Shown here: piece after piece, positions 54,478 through 62,718 of the stretch
Position numbering within the stretch: the stretch's first letter is position 1
How the letters are laid out: each line of letters opens with the position of its first letter
Assembly: GCA_029261535.1 (NCBI GenBank)
Contig: JAJDBF010000048.1
Coordinates: 1-64,000, forward strand
Source: Nitrospinaceae bacterium
GTDB lineage: Bacteria; Nitrospinota; Nitrospinia; Nitrospinales; Nitrospinaceae
Direction: 5' to 3'
Length of the DNA: 64,000 nt
Position numbers and translations under genes: made by a program
Notes under the pieces: generated by a model
Told to the model about the DNA's origin: nothing
Seen by the model: the letters and a program-made list of their open reading frames with translations, nothing else
Database searches by the model: none

Positions 54478-55836
54478 CTAGGGGTTCTCTTTATACTCGG
54501 TGAGTTTGTTGCGCAGGGTGCGAACGCTGATGCCAAGTTTTTCGGCGGCTCGGGTTTTGTTGCCATCGAGTTCGTCGAGCGTTTGAAAGATTAATTCCCG
54601 TTCCATATCGGAGATGGTTCCGCTCAAGCCGGGTGCGCCGGATTTATCAGTGCCGACTCCGTCTTCGAGGAACAGGTGAGCTGGTTCCAGGGTTTCACCG
54701 GGGCACAGCAGGACGGCGCGCTCCATCACGTTTTCAAGTTCGCGCACGTTGCCGTTCCATTTATATTTTTTCAGCAAGGCCAGGGTTTCATCGGCAATTT
54801 TTTTTACCGGACGCTGATTTTCCCGCCCGTGTTTTTTCAGGAAATGTTCGGCAAGTAATGGGATGTCTTCCAGTCGTTCGCGCAGGGGCGGCAGTTTGAC
54901 CGGGATCACGTTGAGGCGATAAAACAGGTCTTCACGGAATTTATTTTCCGCAATCAATTGTCGCGGATCACGGTTGGTGGTGGCCACGATGCGCACGTCG
55001 ACTGGTATTGGTTGCCGCCCACCCACTTTGTCGATTTCATGTTCTTGTAGTACGCGTAACAGTTTTGCCTGAAGCGGCAATCCCATCTCAGTGACTTCAT
55101 CCAATAGCAAGGTGCCCTTGTGTGCCAGCTCGAACTTGCCTTCCTTGCGTGCATCGGCACCGGTGAACGCGCCCTTTTCGTGACCAAACAATTCGGACTC
55201 CAGCAAGCCTTCCGGCAAGGCGGCGCAGTTGACTGCCATGAACGCTTGCTTCGCACGCGGACTGCATCCGTGGATGAAGCGTGCGAACATTTCCTTACCC
55301 GTGCCGGTTTCTCCGGTGATGAGAAAAGTGGATTTGCTGTAAGCGATGTTTTCGACGAACTCCAGCAACTCCTGCATTTTTTTATTCTGCGTGACAATTT
55401 TCCGGTAAGCCGGGGAGGCGGACCGCGATCCGGAAGGTTCTCTTACCGGTGACGGTTCTGCCAGATTCATCAAGGTGCGGTTGACGGTGGAGATGAGCAC
55501 ATCGGCCGAGAACGGTTTGAGCAAATAATCCGAGGCACCGGTTTTCATGGTTTCGACAGCACTGTCGATGGTGCCGTAAGCGGTGATCATAATGACGCGG
55601 GTTTCGGGAGAGACTTCCTTGATGCATTTTAATAGTTCGGGGCCGCTCAGCTTCGGCATTTTGACATCAGACACGACCAGATCGAAGGTTTCGTTTTCGA
55701 TTCGATTCAACGCTTCTTCGCCATTTTCTGCGGTGTCGATGCGATAGCCTTCACGCTTGAGTGTTTCGCTAAGGGCCGCCCGCATTTCGGGTTCATCATC
55801 GACGATCAAAACATTCTGGTTAGCCGGGTCTTTCAT
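54478..55836 (-). CDS. Sigma54 activator response regulator, NtrC family
   Basis: A 452-residue regulator. Receiver (1-125) with D57 in VVSDVKMPKLSG; AAA+ domain (about 145-385) with GETGTGKE, the canonical GAFTGA loop and LLDEVTEMG; C-terminal Fis-type HTH (NKTRAAEKLGISVRTLRNKL). When phosphorylated it activates sigma54 promoters. It lies 130 bp downstream of a PAS kinase on the same strand, clearly a two-component pair, but a pair of hairpins sits between the genes. TTTGGAGG is its ribosome-binding site. Confidence 0.94.
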   Translation of the reverse strand: MKDPANQNVLIVDDEPEMRAALSETLKREGYRIDTAENGEEALNRIENETFDLVVSDVKMPKLSGPELLKCIKEVSPETRVIMITAYGTIDSAVETMKTGASDYLLKPFSADVLISTVNRTLMNLAEPSPVREPSGSRSASPAYRKIVTQNKKMQELLEFVENIAYSKSTFLITGETGTGKEMFARFIHGCSPRAKQAFMAVNCAALPEGLLESELFGHEKGAFTGADARKEGKFELAHKGTLLLDEVTEMGLPLQAKLLRVLQEHEIDKVGGRQPIPVDVRIVATTNRDPRQLIAENKFREDLFYRLNVIPVKLPPLRERLEDIPLLAEHFLKKHGRENQRPVKKIADETLALLKKYKWNGNVRELENVMERAVLLCPGETLEPAHLFLEDGVGTDKSGAPGLSGTISDMERELIFQTLDELDGNKTRAAEKLGISVRTLRNKLTEYKENP

Positions 55837-55859
55837 AAAAGGACCTCCAAAAATTGTTT

Positions 55860-55888
55860 TTGGCCGCGAGGTGCTGGCTCACGGCCAA
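55860..55888 (-). promoter_or_regulatory. Hairpin in leader of the NtrC-type gene
   Basis: Arms TTGGCCGTGAG and CTCGCGGCCAA (minus-strand sense; one T-G pair) around CCAGCAC, immediately upstream of the GGAGG of the regulator. No T-run follows on the coding strand. It may block or process the transcript between kinase and regulator. Confidence 0.5.
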
Positions 55889-55894
55889 CAAACA

Positions 55895-55920
55895 GCAGAC
55901 CTTGATTTTAGAGGGTCTGC
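55895..55920 (-). promoter_or_regulatory. Second hairpin between kinase and regulator genes
   Basis: Perfect 7-bp arms GCAGACC / GGTCTGC separated by 12 nt, just 6 bp from the hairpin at 55860-55888. The two stems fill half of the 130-bp gap in the kinase-regulator operon. Confidence 0.45.
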
Positions 55921-55966
55921 GAACTGCCGGAACAGAAAATATCGAATTATTAGAGGCCCCCATAGA

Positions 55967-57280
55967 TCAATGCTCCTCCCAAATGGGAATTTTGACGATG
56001 AACGCGGTGCCGCGTCCTTCTTCGCTTTCCACGTCGATGGTTCCCTGATGCGCCTTGATGATGTTGTGCGCGATGGCGAGTCCCAGACCCGTGCCATGAT
56101 CTTTGGTGGTAAAAAACGGATTGAAAATTTTACTGCGCTCGGTCGGGGGAATCCCGATGCCGGTATCTTTTATGGTGACCGTGATAAAACGCCGATGATA
56201 ACTATCGGTTTCCTGCGATGCGCTTTCCTCTGTGGTCAGGCTCAAGGCACCGCCTTTCGGCATGGCCTGCACGGCGTTGCGCAGGAAATTCACAAACACT
56301 TGTTGCAGAAGCTCGCTGTCGCCAGTGCCACGGGCACCGCCGGGATGATAATGTTTATGCAGGGTAATATTGTCCGGCATGGTTTGCATCTCCGGTGCCG
56401 ACAAAATATTTTCCAGCAGGGTGTTGAGGTCGCATTGACTTTGAGACGGTTCCGGTGATTTTGCGAACAGTAGCAGGCTGGAGATGATCCGGTCCAGATT
56501 GCGAATGCCGGACACGATATGATCGGCGAGTTTACCTTTTTCAGGATCCGCAGACAGGTCTTTTTTCAGTAGAGAGGCAAACAATTCGATGCCGCCCATC
56601 GGGTTGCGAATTTCATGGGCGATGCCTGCCGCCATCTCACCCATGGCGCGCAGTCGATCATTCCGGTTGGCTTCTTCTTCCAGACGTTTGAATTGGGTGA
56701 CATCTTGCAACACCAGAACCGTCCCGATCCGTTCGCCGTTGTTGTCGTTTGCGGGAGAAGCGGTGACGCGGATTTTTAACTGATACCCGTCGGGCGTTTC
56801 CATCTCCTGCTCCTGCGTCATGGTGGCTTCTTCTGAGTCAGACAGGCGTTCGATGAGGTGGAGCAGACGATCGTGCGGCAACAAGCCCTTCAAGGATTTG
56901 CCGAGACAACGCTCAGGGTCGAGGCTACAAATTTGCCCGGCTGTTTTGTTGAACGTTGTGATACAGCCTGTGCGGTCGACAACGATGACACCGTTGGTCA
57001 GGCTTTGCAGGATGAAGTCCAGATAATTTTTGACTTCCTCTTTTTCGCGCAGGTTTTGTTCCAGTTCCTCGTTTTTCCGCGCAAGCTCCAGGTCCAGATG
57101 CTGAATGCGCAGTTGCAGGTTGTCGTAGGACTTTTGCAGTTGCTCGGTGACTTCCGTAAACGAGGTGAAGGCCCGGCGCAGGACTTCAAGCTCCTGCTTT
57201 TTGGGATCGTCCTGAATGGGTTCACTCATGAGAGACCGTGGGTTGGAAGACGGTGGGGTGTTGGGTTGTTCTGTTCTCAT
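55967..57280 (-). CDS. PAS sensor histidine kinase
   Basis: A 437-residue soluble kinase. A coiled coil (about 30-85) leads to a PAS domain (about 85-200, NGVIVVDRTGCITTFNKTAGQ), HisKA with His in MAAGIAHEIRNPMGGIE, and an ATPase domain with NFLRNAVQAM, DTGIGI and GTGLGLAIAH. HEIRNP is the NtrB/AtoS/ZraS-type H-box, matching the NtrC-type regulator downstream. With no membrane segment it senses a cytoplasmic cue. The start at 57280 lacks a clear ribosome-binding site; an ATG at 57229 is an alternative. Confidence 0.92.
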   Translation of the reverse strand: MRTEQPNTPPSSNPRSLMSEPIQDDPKKQELEVLRRAFTSFTEVTEQLQKSYDNLQLRIQHLDLELARKNEELEQNLREKEEVKNYLDFILQSLTNGVIVVDRTGCITTFNKTAGQICSLDPERCLGKSLKGLLPHDRLLHLIERLSDSEEATMTQEQEMETPDGYQLKIRVTASPANDNNGERIGTVLVLQDVTQFKRLEEEANRNDRLRAMGEMAAGIAHEIRNPMGGIELFASLLKKDLSADPEKGKLADHIVSGIRNLDRIISSLLLFAKSPEPSQSQCDLNTLLENILSAPEMQTMPDNITLHKHYHPGGARGTGDSELLQQVFVNFLRNAVQAMPKGGALSLTTEESASQETDSYHRRFITVTIKDTGIGIPPTERSKIFNPFFTTKDHGTGLGLAIAHNIIKAHQGTIDVESEEGRGTAFIVKIPIWEEH

Positions 57281-57397
57281 TATATAGGAAATTCAGAAGG
57301 TCTCTAATAAATTGAAAATTTTAGTCCGGGCAACTCGCTCTCCTATGTTTCACCAGGGTCCTCGCGGACGGCGAACAGAAAACATGTTGCGATGCGG

Positions 57398-57432
57398 ACC
57401 TTGCGGTCAGCCCGTTAGCCTCACCGCAAGGT
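57398..57432. repeat. ACCTTGCGGT inverted-repeat hairpin
   Basis: Perfect 10-bp arms ACCTTGCGGT (57398-57407) and ACCGCAAGGT (57423-57432) around a 15-nt loop containing CCCGTTAGCC. It abuts the stop codon of the AMIN/TPR gene. Each arm alone also folds with a TTGC tetraloop, as at 18141-18153 and 53151-53164. The loop matches GGCTAACGGG at 41296-41305. Confidence 0.8.
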
Positions 57433-57434
57433 GG

Positions 57435-59975
57435 TCATAGTTTGTCCTTCAGCCTTTTTTCCCAGTCCAAAACTCTGGAGCTTATTTCAGCCGCCTGTTT
57501 CAGGAGCGGTTCATCGGTCGAGGCCTCAATCAGATTTTTGAACTCTTTCTCTGCGCGGGTTTTGTCCTCCTGCCGGTCGTAACAATCGGCGATGAGGAAA
57601 TCGGCCCATTCCTTGAGCGTGTGCCGCGGGTAGAGGCGGCGCGCGGAGATCAGGGCATCCAGGGCTCTGGCATACCGCCCGGCCTGATACAAAACCAGCC
57701 CCAATTTATAATACGCACTCTGCACGTGCTCGGGTGCTATGGGGCGTGTCCGATCAAATTGATCAATGGACAAGGCGTATTCACGAATCGCCTGCTGTTG
57801 ATCGCCTTTTTGAAACCAGGTCTCTCCGGACAGGTAATGGATTTCAGAGGGGTCGGCATCGGCCCGTGCGAGAAGTTGCTGGAAAATTTCCTGCGCCGCG
57901 TCAAAGTTTTTTTGCCCGCGATAGGATGCCGCGAGAATTTTCATCGCTTCCGGCACATCGGGGCTCAGCGGGAAATTGGTCAGGAAGGTGCGGGCGACGA
58001 CTTCTGCTTCAGAAAAACTGCCTTGTTCGATATGAATCTTGCCAAGGTTCAGAAACAGACGGTCCCGATAAACTCCATTGGGGTCCGATTTTTTGACCCG
58101 TTCATAAAATGCCAGTGCCTCATGGGTCATGCCAATGGCCTGGTAGCTTTCACCCACTTGCAGAAGTGTTTCCACTTTTCGGACATCGCCGATGTTCAGA
58201 TTACGAAACTGGTTGTAAGCGTACAGAATCGGCAAGTGGCCTTTTTGGGCAGAATAATCGTCAATTAAAAATACCAGGGCCTGCTCCAGAAGGTTGCGGC
58301 CCGTTTTATAGAAGCGGGTACCGCGGTCGAAGGCGATCAACTTTTGAAATTCGCGGAACGCAGGCAGGTACTGCTTTTGTTGAAGATGCGCCGCCCCCCG
58401 GCTCAGGGTGACTTCTGCCAGAATGTCCTGACTTTTGGCGTTGTTGAAAACCTCACGATAAGTTTCCACCGGTCGAAAGTATTCGGGGATATCAAAAATG
58501 ATGTCTTGGATCGGGAGGGTGGGATCACGTACGCCAATATCAGCCAGCCGTATGCGCGCGTACTGGGCTTCGGCGGAATCCACATTGAACTTCTGTGACC
58601 GGTCGAACACGGACAAGGCGGCGAGTCCCTTGTTCTCCATGAGGTAGGCGTCACCGATGCGGTTCAGGCTTTGGTGACCGCGGACGGTTTCCGGCTCAAG
58701 GTTGATGAAATGGAAAAAAAACTTGCGTGCCTTTTCATATTCCTTCTGGTGAAAATAAATTTCCCCCATGAAATAGTTGATTTCGGGAACCTCGTCCAAT
58801 TGTTTGGGCCAGCGCCGTGAAGCGTTTTCAAAAATAGTGCGGGAGGCTTGAAAATCATTGAGCTCGAACAGGCTGAGTGCAATGGAAAATGTGGAGTCGC
58901 GAGCTTCCTCGTTATTAGGGTCGTTGTCCAGAATTTCATGGAAGGCTTGATTTGCCTCTTCATAGCGTTCCTCGCGGAGCAACATCTGCGCCATTTTCAA
59001 CAAACGCGTTTTGTTGTACAGGCTCTTCTTATTGCTCTCAATCCCTCGCAGGAACAGGGTCCTCGCTTCCAGCGGCAGATCCATGTTGTCGAAGATGATG
59101 CCGAGTTTGAACAGGGCGTGGTCGAAAAATTTTGATTTCGGGTATCGGCGCATGGCCAGTTGGTATGCACTGATCACGTCTTCATAGATGGGAAACGGTT
59201 TCGGGTTGTTGATCTGAAACAGGACCTCGGCTTTCAGGTATAAAATATTTTCCAGTAGCGGACTGCGAGGATAGTTTTTTTGATAGTCATCAAACGCTGA
59301 AATCGCTTCGGTTTGCAACTCCTGCTGGTAGAGGCTCAAGGCACTTTTGTATTCTTCCCAGCCCTGGCTGAGTTTCTTTTCGGCATCTTCCTCAACCAGT
59401 TGACGAGCCTTCTCATCGCTCAGTCCCTTTCTGCCATTCCGGGAGGTGCGCTGACTGATTTTTTCTTTCCCTGATTTTCTTTTGTCGGGAGGCGTGGTTT
59501 CCGACCGGACTTTTATTATCGGTTTGTCGTGACCCTGGAAATCGAGCACCACTGCCGGAGGGCTTTGTTGATCGTAGTGAAAAATGCGCGTGTTCTTATG
59601 TTTCAAACGAAAAGTGACGCGCACCCCCTCCTGTAGTTGGGTGACATCGATCCGCTCCAGATTGCGGTCCGGAAAACTGCGGGAAGTGAGGGCCTCTCCC
59701 ATTTTGGCATCTGGTAGAAAAATCACGATCTTTTTTTTGTTAAAATCAGGGATGACCTGATAGAGCGCAGGCTGGTCGAGGTTCACCAGGATTCGCGTGT
59801 AATCGGGATGACCACCGATCAATAACGTTTCCACCTTGGGAATCCCCGCAACTGGCGTGTCCGGCTCAGACTGGGCAGTCAGTAAACCTGCCCCGAGGGT
59901 GAGCTGAAACAAGAACAGGAGCAGGAGCAGGAAAATGGAATGAATTTTGCTCGGTATTTTCATGACAGGTTTCAT
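57435..59975 (-). CDS. Exported AMIN-domain TPR protein
   Basis: An 846-residue protein with an N-terminal signal (SIFLLLLLFLFQLTLGAGLLTA). An AMIN-like domain follows (about 48-150, RILVNLDQPALYQVIPDFNKKKIVIFLPD), a periplasmic module that binds peptidoglycan or targets secretin and amidase complexes. A basic linker (about 150-185) leads to a long array of tetratricopeptide repeats (about 215-840), some with YbgF/BamD-like spacing (FDDYQKNYPRSPLLENILYLKA). Likely a periplasmic scaffold for envelope assembly. It is downstream of nothing on its strand; the kinase gene follows after 154 bp, across a hairpin repeat. Confidence 0.8.
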   Translation of the reverse strand: MKPVMKIPSKIHSIFLLLLLFLFQLTLGAGLLTAQSEPDTPVAGIPKVETLLIGGHPDYTRILVNLDQPALYQVIPDFNKKKIVIFLPDAKMGEALTSRSFPDRNLERIDVTQLQEGVRVTFRLKHKNTRIFHYDQQSPPAVVLDFQGHDKPIIKVRSETTPPDKRKSGKEKISQRTSRNGRKGLSDEKARQLVEEDAEKKLSQGWEEYKSALSLYQQELQTEAISAFDDYQKNYPRSPLLENILYLKAEVLFQINNPKPFPIYEDVISAYQLAMRRYPKSKFFDHALFKLGIIFDNMDLPLEARTLFLRGIESNKKSLYNKTRLLKMAQMLLREERYEEANQAFHEILDNDPNNEEARDSTFSIALSLFELNDFQASRTIFENASRRWPKQLDEVPEINYFMGEIYFHQKEYEKARKFFFHFINLEPETVRGHQSLNRIGDAYLMENKGLAALSVFDRSQKFNVDSAEAQYARIRLADIGVRDPTLPIQDIIFDIPEYFRPVETYREVFNNAKSQDILAEVTLSRGAAHLQQKQYLPAFREFQKLIAFDRGTRFYKTGRNLLEQALVFLIDDYSAQKGHLPILYAYNQFRNLNIGDVRKVETLLQVGESYQAIGMTHEALAFYERVKKSDPNGVYRDRLFLNLGKIHIEQGSFSEAEVVARTFLTNFPLSPDVPEAMKILAASYRGQKNFDAAQEIFQQLLARADADPSEIHYLSGETWFQKGDQQQAIREYALSIDQFDRTRPIAPEHVQSAYYKLGLVLYQAGRYARALDALISARRLYPRHTLKEWADFLIADCYDRQEDKTRAEKEFKNLIEASTDEPLLKQAAEISSRVLDWEKRLKDKL

Positions 59976-60462
59976 GACAAAATTTTGACTTTCATTAAGT
60001 GTTCAGCCATTTAAAGCAAAATTGATACCAATGAGGGGGGATAGCTCCCGGACTCGTTTAAACATCAGGGGTTGCGTTATATTTTCGTCGAGGTTGTCCC
60101 CTGTTTTCACCTTCTCAATTGGCGGTAGCCTCTTTAAAGGTGATTGAATAAAATGAGTGTTATCCTGATAAATAGAGAGAAAGCTCATTTCCTTACTTGA
60201 TTTTTTGCGGTTAAATCATTCTAACTATAGGAGATATTAAATTAAATAGAATTCGTCATTCATGAACTTTTCCTGACCAAGGCTATTCAGATTTCTGCTG
60301 GTGTGAGGAGCGAGTGACCGGGTTTTATTTTGTCGCGTGTTTATAAGGAGACTTCTGAAGTTTCGATATTCCCCATTCCGGCAGTTCGCACCACCTCGCG
60401 GTCAACAGCTATTTTTTGAGGTGTCCTGAAGATTCACTTGAAAGGTTTTTGGTTAAGAGATT
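59976..60462. other. Divergent intergenic region
   Basis: A 487-bp AT-rich gap between the AMIN/TPR gene and the GGDEF gene, which diverge from it, so it should hold two promoters. A CCACCTCGCGGTC segment at 60391-60403 looks like a degenerate ACCTTGCGGTC hairpin repeat. No gene or well-formed promoter could be picked out with confidence. Confidence 0.45.
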
Positions 60463-61566
60463 ATGGAAAATTCATTACATTCTACAGAAACCGCACGGGC
60501 CGAAGAGTCTGAGAAGGTGAAGCAGTTGCTGAAACGGCAGAACCTTCTTTTGGGTCAGTCGCTGATTCACATTGACCATTTCCTTTATCTTCATAAAAGC
60601 ATCAGTCGCCTGAATCTTGAGGATATCGAGGAGGCATTGGTACAAAAACTACCGGGCATTCTCTCCATAAAATATTTCTCCCTGTTTCTGTTCGACAAAA
60701 ATAAAAGAACTTTAAAGCTGGCCTGTCACAATCATCCGGGGTGGAATGAAGCCAAAGAAATTCCGGTCAGCAAGTCCAATGTGATGAACGATGCTATTTT
60801 GCAGGGCCGTTACATCCTCGAGCCGGATTTTAAAAAATCCAAGTACTTCAAGGGGAAGAGTAACCCGCTGTTCAAAAACCATTTTTTCGTCTGCATCCCG
60901 TTGATGATAGAAAATGAAATCCTGGGAGTCATCAACCTGAACGAAAGTAAAAGTGGCGGGTTCTCTGTTCACGATCTCGACTTCGTTCTCAATGTGATTG
61001 AATTTATTTCGTTGTCTATCAGCAACGCCCTGCTCTACCAGAAAACGGAAATGTTGTCGGTGACCGATGGCCTGACCTTGCTCACCAATCATCAAGAGAT
61101 GCAGGAGATTTTGAAAAGCGAATTTGAACGGAGCAAGCGATACAACTTTGAATTATCCGTGGTGATGATGGACGTGGATTTTTTCAAGAAAGTGAACGAC
61201 ACCTATGGGCATCAGGTAGGGGATCAGGTGTTGATTGCCCTCGGTGAAATCATCAGCAATATTTGTCGCGCCAATGATACCGGGGCGCGTTATGGGGGCG
61301 AGGAGTTTTTTTTGATCCTGCCGCAGGCATCGCATATCAATGCAAAAAATATTGCCGAGAGAATCCGTGAGGAAATCAGTCAGCGTGTGTTTGAAACAGA
61401 CCTCGGGGATTTCAAGGTGACGATCAGTTGTGGTGTGGCGCAACTGGACCTGGAGACAATGGACGCTCCGGCGGATTTGATTCATGTGGCCGACCGCGCG
61501 CTCTACCGTGCGAAAGAAGGGGGACGGGACCAGACCGTAGTGGGAGGCGACCATGGAGCGGTTTGA
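60463..61566 (+). CDS. GAF-GGDEF diguanylate cyclase
   Basis: A 367-residue cytoplasmic protein. A GAF domain covers about 50-195. The GGDEF domain (200-360) has SVTDGLTLLTNHQEM, VVMMDVDFFKKVNDTYGHQVGD, and the active-site motif GGEEF at 278-282, a catalytically competent variant. RAND at 269-272 is an RxxD inhibitory site five residues before it, so product feedback is likely. It makes cyclic di-GMP. The GAF ligand is unknown. Its end overlaps the next gene by 14 bp, suggesting coupled translation with the HDOD protein. Confidence 0.94.
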   Translation: MENSLHSTETARAEESEKVKQLLKRQNLLLGQSLIHIDHFLYLHKSISRLNLEDIEEALVQKLPGILSIKYFSLFLFDKNKRTLKLACHNHPGWNEAKEIPVSKSNVMNDAILQGRYILEPDFKKSKYFKGKSNPLFKNHFFVCIPLMIENEILGVINLNESKSGGFSVHDLDFVLNVIEFISLSISNALLYQKTEMLSVTDGLTLLTNHQEMQEILKSEFERSKRYNFELSVVMMDVDFFKKVNDTYGHQVGDQVLIALGEIISNICRANDTGARYGGEEFFLILPQASHINAKNIAERIREEISQRVFETDLGDFKVTISCGVAQLDLETMDAPADLIHVADRALYRAKEGGRDQTVVGGDHGAV

Positions 61567-62392
61567 CCTGACTCCTTTTCTGAAGTGTGACGTTCTGCCG
61601 ACTTTGCCGGACCAGTTATCGCGGGTGCTGGATGAAATCGGTCGGGTATCTGCCATGGATTACAATATCGTGCAGGTGATTCAATTTGATCCTGCCATCG
61701 CCGCCAGAGTGTTGCAGATAGCCAATTCAACTTTGTATGGTTATCCCTCGCAAATCGGATCGTTGCAACAGGCGGCAGGTTTGCTGGGGCCGGGCGTGAT
61801 CAAAAGCATTGTTTTGACCACACCGATTTTTGAGTGGTTTGATGGAGAGGAAGCCATTCATCGCGTCGATATTGATTACCGCAGGCTCTGGAGGAACAGC
61901 GCCGCTGTGGGAGCGGTGGCTGGAGCTTTAGGCGAACAGTTTGATGGTTTTGAAAGTGATGTTTGTTTCACCTCAGGTTTGTTGCACAACCTGGGGAAAA
62001 TTGCGCTGGCTGTTCTGCAACCGAAAATATACCTGGCATGCCATAAACAATCGAAGGAGCAAGGCCGCTCCATGGTGGAGGTGGAGCAGGACATTATGGG
62101 GATCACCCATTCAGAAATCCAATTGGCTATGGCCGCAAAATGGGGGTTTCCTGGTTCCTTGAAATCCCGCCGGCATCAAAGCAAAAAAGAGGAGAACGGT
62201 GTGTCTGCTCTGGTCACGCTGGCCAAAGAGTTGACGGAACAATGGGGCTTCGACGACGATCTGGATCAGGAGTCAGAAGATACCGAACGGCTGGTGGGCT
62301 TGTGTTCTGCCCTGGGGCATAGTTTTCAGGATGTGAAGGCCCGGGAAACAGAACTTAAAAATTATGCCAATCAGGTGGCGGCCCAGATATAA
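61553..62392 (+). CDS. HDOD domain protein
   Basis: A 279-residue protein with the HDOD domain over about 15-215: LPTLPDQLSRVLDEI, VIQFDPAIAARVLQIANSTLYG, SLQQAAGLLGPGVIKSIVLT and SGLLHNLGKIALAVL. HDOD lacks the HD metal residues of active phosphodiesterases (here LLHNLGK) and acts as a signalling or protein-binding module, often beside GGDEF proteins. A GGGAGG ribosome-binding site lies inside the end of the GGDEF gene. It probably responds to or modulates the same cyclic di-GMP signal. Confidence 0.9.
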   Translation: MERFDLTPFLKCDVLPTLPDQLSRVLDEIGRVSAMDYNIVQVIQFDPAIAARVLQIANSTLYGYPSQIGSLQQAAGLLGPGVIKSIVLTTPIFEWFDGEEAIHRVDIDYRRLWRNSAAVGAVAGALGEQFDGFESDVCFTSGLLHNLGKIALAVLQPKIYLACHKQSKEQGRSMVEVEQDIMGITHSEIQLAMAAKWGFPGSLKSRRHQSKKEENGVSALVTLAKELTEQWGFDDDLDQESEDTERLVGLCSALGHSFQDVKARETELKNYANQVAAQI

Positions 62393-62718
62393 CACGAAGC
62401 CCGTTGGCCGTGCGCTAGCAGGCGCTCTTGAAAAATTTATTCCTTCCAAAACGGTCAGCCCGTTTGTCCCACTACTTTGAAGAATGAGGATAGCGGTTCC
62501 TGAACCGGTGTGATAGTTGCTGGCAAAGGCAAAAATGCTATTTTATCTGCGCGGTACAAATGACCAGCATAGTTCTTGATGGGTAGTGATACAATGCCCT
62601 TGCTGAAAATGATGTGATTAACTGCGACACAAGAACTTTCTCCTAACGCGTGGTAGCAACGATAGAATTATCATCGTATGGGGTGATTTAAACCTTCCTG
62701 CAACTCCCAATACACCTA
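62393..62718. other. Intergenic region before MBOAT gene
   Basis: A 326-bp gap with no gene seen. CACGAAGCCCGTTGGCCGTG at 62394-62413 is an inverted-repeat-like segment just after the HDOD stop and shares the CCCGTT core of the 57398-57432 hairpin loop. The rest presumably holds the promoter of the acyltransferase. Confidence 0.45.
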
